Part shown: positions 4,964 through 6,959 of the stretch, one piece after another
Position numbering within the stretch: the first letter of the stretch is position 1
How the letters are laid out: each line of letters begins with the position of its first letter
Assembly: GCA_002352605.1 (NCBI GenBank)
Contig: DEIP01000156.1
Location: 1 to 6,959, forward strand
Length of the DNA: 6,959 nucleotides
DNA from: Desulfobacteraceae bacterium UBA2771
Lineage (GTDB): Bacteria > Desulfobacterota > Desulfobacteria > Desulfobacterales > Desulfosarcinaceae
Direction of reading: 5' to 3'
The notes under the pieces: model-generated
Databases searched by the model: none
Told to the model about the DNA's origin: nothing
The model's input: only the letters and a program-made list of their open reading frames with translations
Program-made: the position numbers and the translations under genes

Positions 4964-6373
4964 TTATTTCTCAACAGCACATCCCAACTTATACTGTTTG
5001 CAGCAATAATGCTCATTTTTTTTTCCCCATCTATGAAGTGCCGTTGATTGATAGGCTTGAAATGTTTCATATCGGTATGCATCACTCAGATCTGTTTTAA
5101 CACTTGAGGGGAGCATGGTATGTTTCGTAGGTTTTGGATTTTTATGATGGATGTTGTCTTGAAAGTGGTTATGTGTGATGGCAATAATTTCAGGCATACG
5201 TTGAGCTACATCATAAGATTCACAGATATATTTTGCTTTTCTCTTCCAATTTTCTGCCTCGATTTTATGACCGGTGTTTTGCTCACTTGCAAAAAGTCTT
5301 GATTGAGGGTAGGAGAGCCATGAACGTTTTTTACTTTTATGAAAATCAATTTGAGTTTTTTGATAATTGGATAGTTCATCAAGTGTAGAAAAACGAAGAG
5401 AGTTTGTACTCTTTTCATAAACATCGCCATAGGGATGTACAGCTATCGACCAATTATAGTTTAAACCCAATTCCCTCCAAATATGATCAAGAAGATTCAT
5501 ATTTCGCCATCTTATGTGAATAGCACCAGTTTTTTTATTTTGATGTGCCTTTGGAACTCTTGAATACCAATCTCTGGTTAGACTAACATATATAAAATTT
5601 TTGCATTCTTCATTAAACCCCATACATTTTTTATCTATATCATCTATAATTTTTATAGTTTTTTTGAGTATAGTTGTATAAATATTAAATGACCTATTCA
5701 TATGAAATTTTAAATCTTTCTTCATGGCCTCTTTACTATATTTGATTGTAGATGTATCTGCCCAATTAGTTGAATCGATCTCATTCCATACGATATAGTG
5801 ATCTATATACTTACCAAAACGATAAGCTGTAAATCGTATCCAGTCTTCATAATCATCATAGTATTCGGGCATGGGATAGCAACCACTTATGAGGTGTCGT
5901 TTTTGTAATTTAAAATAAAAACCTTCACATCCACTATCAACATACATATTTGGTGCTGTCCATAGGACCAGTGCCTGCTGAATATGATGTTTGGTGTTTT
6001 TTTTGAATCTTTTTTCCCATTTATTAACAAAAATATCTTTGTAGCAGTGATATTTTTTTGTCCCGAGTAATTGTTTTACCTTTTTACTTTGGGGGAAAAG
6101 ACTATAGCCTACAGGACACTTTAAAGGTTCTCTTGAAGAAAAAACTTTATCTTCTGCATCACGCCAAAAAAAATTATACTTTTGGATGCCAAAATTAAGT
6201 TCTTTTTCAAAAACTTTGTAGCGAGTTTCATTTAAAAGATTATAATTTCTATCAGCAATACCTTGTTTATTTGTTGGAAGAATGTAACCAGGTAATACAG
6301 TCTGGGAGAAATTTTCGGCAAAACACTCTACAGAAAGAAATAAAAAAAGAATAAAAAAGCGTTTAATTATCAT
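4964..6373 (-). CDS. Exported putative clan-A (TIM-barrel) glycoside hydrolase-like protein
   Basis: A 469-residue protein with no family confidently recognised. Residues 1-19 form a signal peptide: basic MIIKR, a hydrophobic stretch, and a plausible cleavage after Cys-Phe-Ala19. The site does not fit a lipobox. The mature part resembles a clan-A hydrolase: YIVWNEID puts Asn197-Glu198 where the acid/base pair sits at the end of strand 4, AVHPYG (311-316) fits strand 6, and LFASEQN puts Glu364 where the nucleophile sits on strand 7. The layout recalls DUF5722-type proteins, a weak inference. Ten cysteines remain after cleavage, suggesting disulfides outside the cytoplasm. The gene is AT-rich, unlike its GC-rich neighbours, and starts 10 bases after the upstream sulfotransferase-like gene, with only a weak AAAGAT before the ATG. 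Substrate unknown; it could also be a non-catalytic glycan-binding relative. Confidence 0.6.
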   Translation of the reverse strand: MIIKRFFILFLFLSVECFAENFSQTVLPGYILPTNKQGIADRNYNLLNETRYKVFEKELNFGIQKYNFFWRDAEDKVFSSREPLKCPVGYSLFPQSKKVKQLLGTKKYHCYKDIFVNKWEKRFKKNTKHHIQQALVLWTAPNMYVDSGCEGFYFKLQKRHLISGCYPMPEYYDDYEDWIRFTAYRFGKYIDHYIVWNEIDSTNWADTSTIKYSKEAMKKDLKFHMNRSFNIYTTILKKTIKIIDDIDKKCMGFNEECKNFIYVSLTRDWYSRVPKAHQNKKTGAIHIRWRNMNLLDHIWRELGLNYNWSIAVHPYGDVYEKSTNSLRFSTLDELSNYQKTQIDFHKSKKRSWLSYPQSRLFASEQNTGHKIEAENWKRKAKYICESYDVAQRMPEIIAITHNHFQDNIHHKNPKPTKHTMLPSSVKTDLSDAYRYETFQAYQSTALHRWGKKNEHYCCKQYKLGCAVEK

Positions 6374-6383
6374 ATCTTTATTA

Positions 6384-6959
6384 TTACTTTTTAAGTTCTT
6401 TTATCACTTCTGAAAGAATTGCAAAAACCGATTCCTGAAAAGGATTGAGTCTTACAGGTACAGTTTCATCTACAATCCTTAAATTATTGACTAATTGCAA
6501 AGGTCTTTCACTTTCTTCAAGAAAATGGTTCAATACTTTTATCTCTTTTTCATATATGATTGCCAAATCATCTAAGTCTTTTTGTACAATTGACGATTTA
6601 TAACGAATTTTTGGACTATTGTGTATTAATGCATTACTTACAAATGTTGATTGAGTATTTTGATTAAAAAATACATTCATGTGTCGCATCAATGCTATTT
6701 CAAAATCTGTAAGTGAACGATTGACTTTTCTGTTATCTATTTTAAAGTTTTCTATATTTGAAATTTTTAAAATATTACTTAAAAAATCTTTAAATATATT
6801 TTCCTTAACATAGTCATAATTTTTAACAATAATATTTTCTCTGCCAAATGTACTACTTGATTTTCTTATCACAGTTAAAAATCTATTTTGGTAACCACGC
6901 TTTATCATAAAACTAAAATCTTTAATATATTTATTTCGTTTAATATGTTGATGGTAAGC
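6384..6959 (-). CDS. Probable sulfotransferase-like protein, C-terminal part only
   Basis: The frame is open to the right window edge, so the 5' end is missing; 191 C-terminal residues are visible. The ATG at 6908 is an internal methionine rather than a demonstrated start. The segment around TFGRENIIVKNYDYVKENIF, followed by KDFLSNIL, matches the late part of bacterial sulfotransferase-fold proteins often found in polysaccharide clusters (a Tyr-rich helix, FG.ENI.V..Y, then I..DFL). The PAPS-binding P-loop that would confirm this lies outside the window. If the assignment holds, it would transfer sulfate from PAPS to a glycan in the cytoplasm. It is AT-rich and ends 10 bases before the exported hydrolase-like gene, so the two probably share a transcript. 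A related nucleotide-dependent glycan-modifying enzyme is possible. Confidence 0.5.
   Translation of the reverse strand, partial: AYHQHIKRNKYIKDFSFMIKRGYQNRFLTVIRKSSSTFGRENIIVKNYDYVKENIFKDFLSNILKISNIENFKIDNRKVNRSLTDFEIALMRHMNVFFNQNTQSTFVSNALIHNSPKIRYKSSIVQKDLDDLAIIYEKEIKVLNHFLEESERPLQLVNNLRIVDETVPVRLNPFQESVFAILSEVIKELKK

Noticed and set aside
5120..5302. 60-codon + strand frame in the AT-rich part
   Set aside because: It lies antisense inside the exported hydrolase-like gene, which is far longer and has a signal peptide and motif order.

Overview
The window looks like the chromosome of a Gram-negative bacterium, most likely a sulfate-reducing Desulfobacterota of the Desulfosarcina/Desulfobacter kind. 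That placement is inference from the mix of genes, protein style and GC-rich codon use; there is no rRNA or other phylogenetic marker here. It falls into two parts of very different base composition.

Positions 1-4820 are GC-rich, with four intact housekeeping-type genes all on the + strand: aroB (3-dehydroquinate synthase, shikimate pathway), a DUF3524/QTMAN-type glycosyltransferase related to the animal tRNA-queuosine mannosyltransferase, a cytoplasmic cyclophilin-type peptidyl-prolyl isomerase, and pepA (M17 leucyl aminopeptidase). aroB and the glycosyltransferase are 13 bases apart and probably co-transcribed. The isomerase has its own near-consensus sigma70-type promoter (2526-2554), followed by a hairpin plus six-T run inside the predicted 5' leader. 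pepA follows after a short gap and ends in a strong hairpin terminator (4779-4811). The aroB coding sequence contains a perfect 18-bp inverted repeat over codons for an active-site segment, and a second 10-bp hairpin over the metal-ligand HGEA motif. A REP-like palindrome lies just before aroB.

Positions 4812-4963 hold no confident gene and form the junction. From about 4960 to the end the DNA is strongly AT-rich and both genes lie on the - strand, converging on pepA. In order of transcription they are the 3' part of a probable sulfotransferase-like gene, cut by the window edge, and 10 bases downstream a 469-residue exported protein with hallmarks of a clan-A (TIM-barrel) glycoside hydrolase. 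The composition change, gene orientation and glycan-related content suggest the edge of a horizontally acquired polysaccharide-type island. This two-gene exported-hydrolase/sulfotransferase cassette is the least described part of the window. No CRISPR array, complete tRNA, rRNA or transposase was seen.
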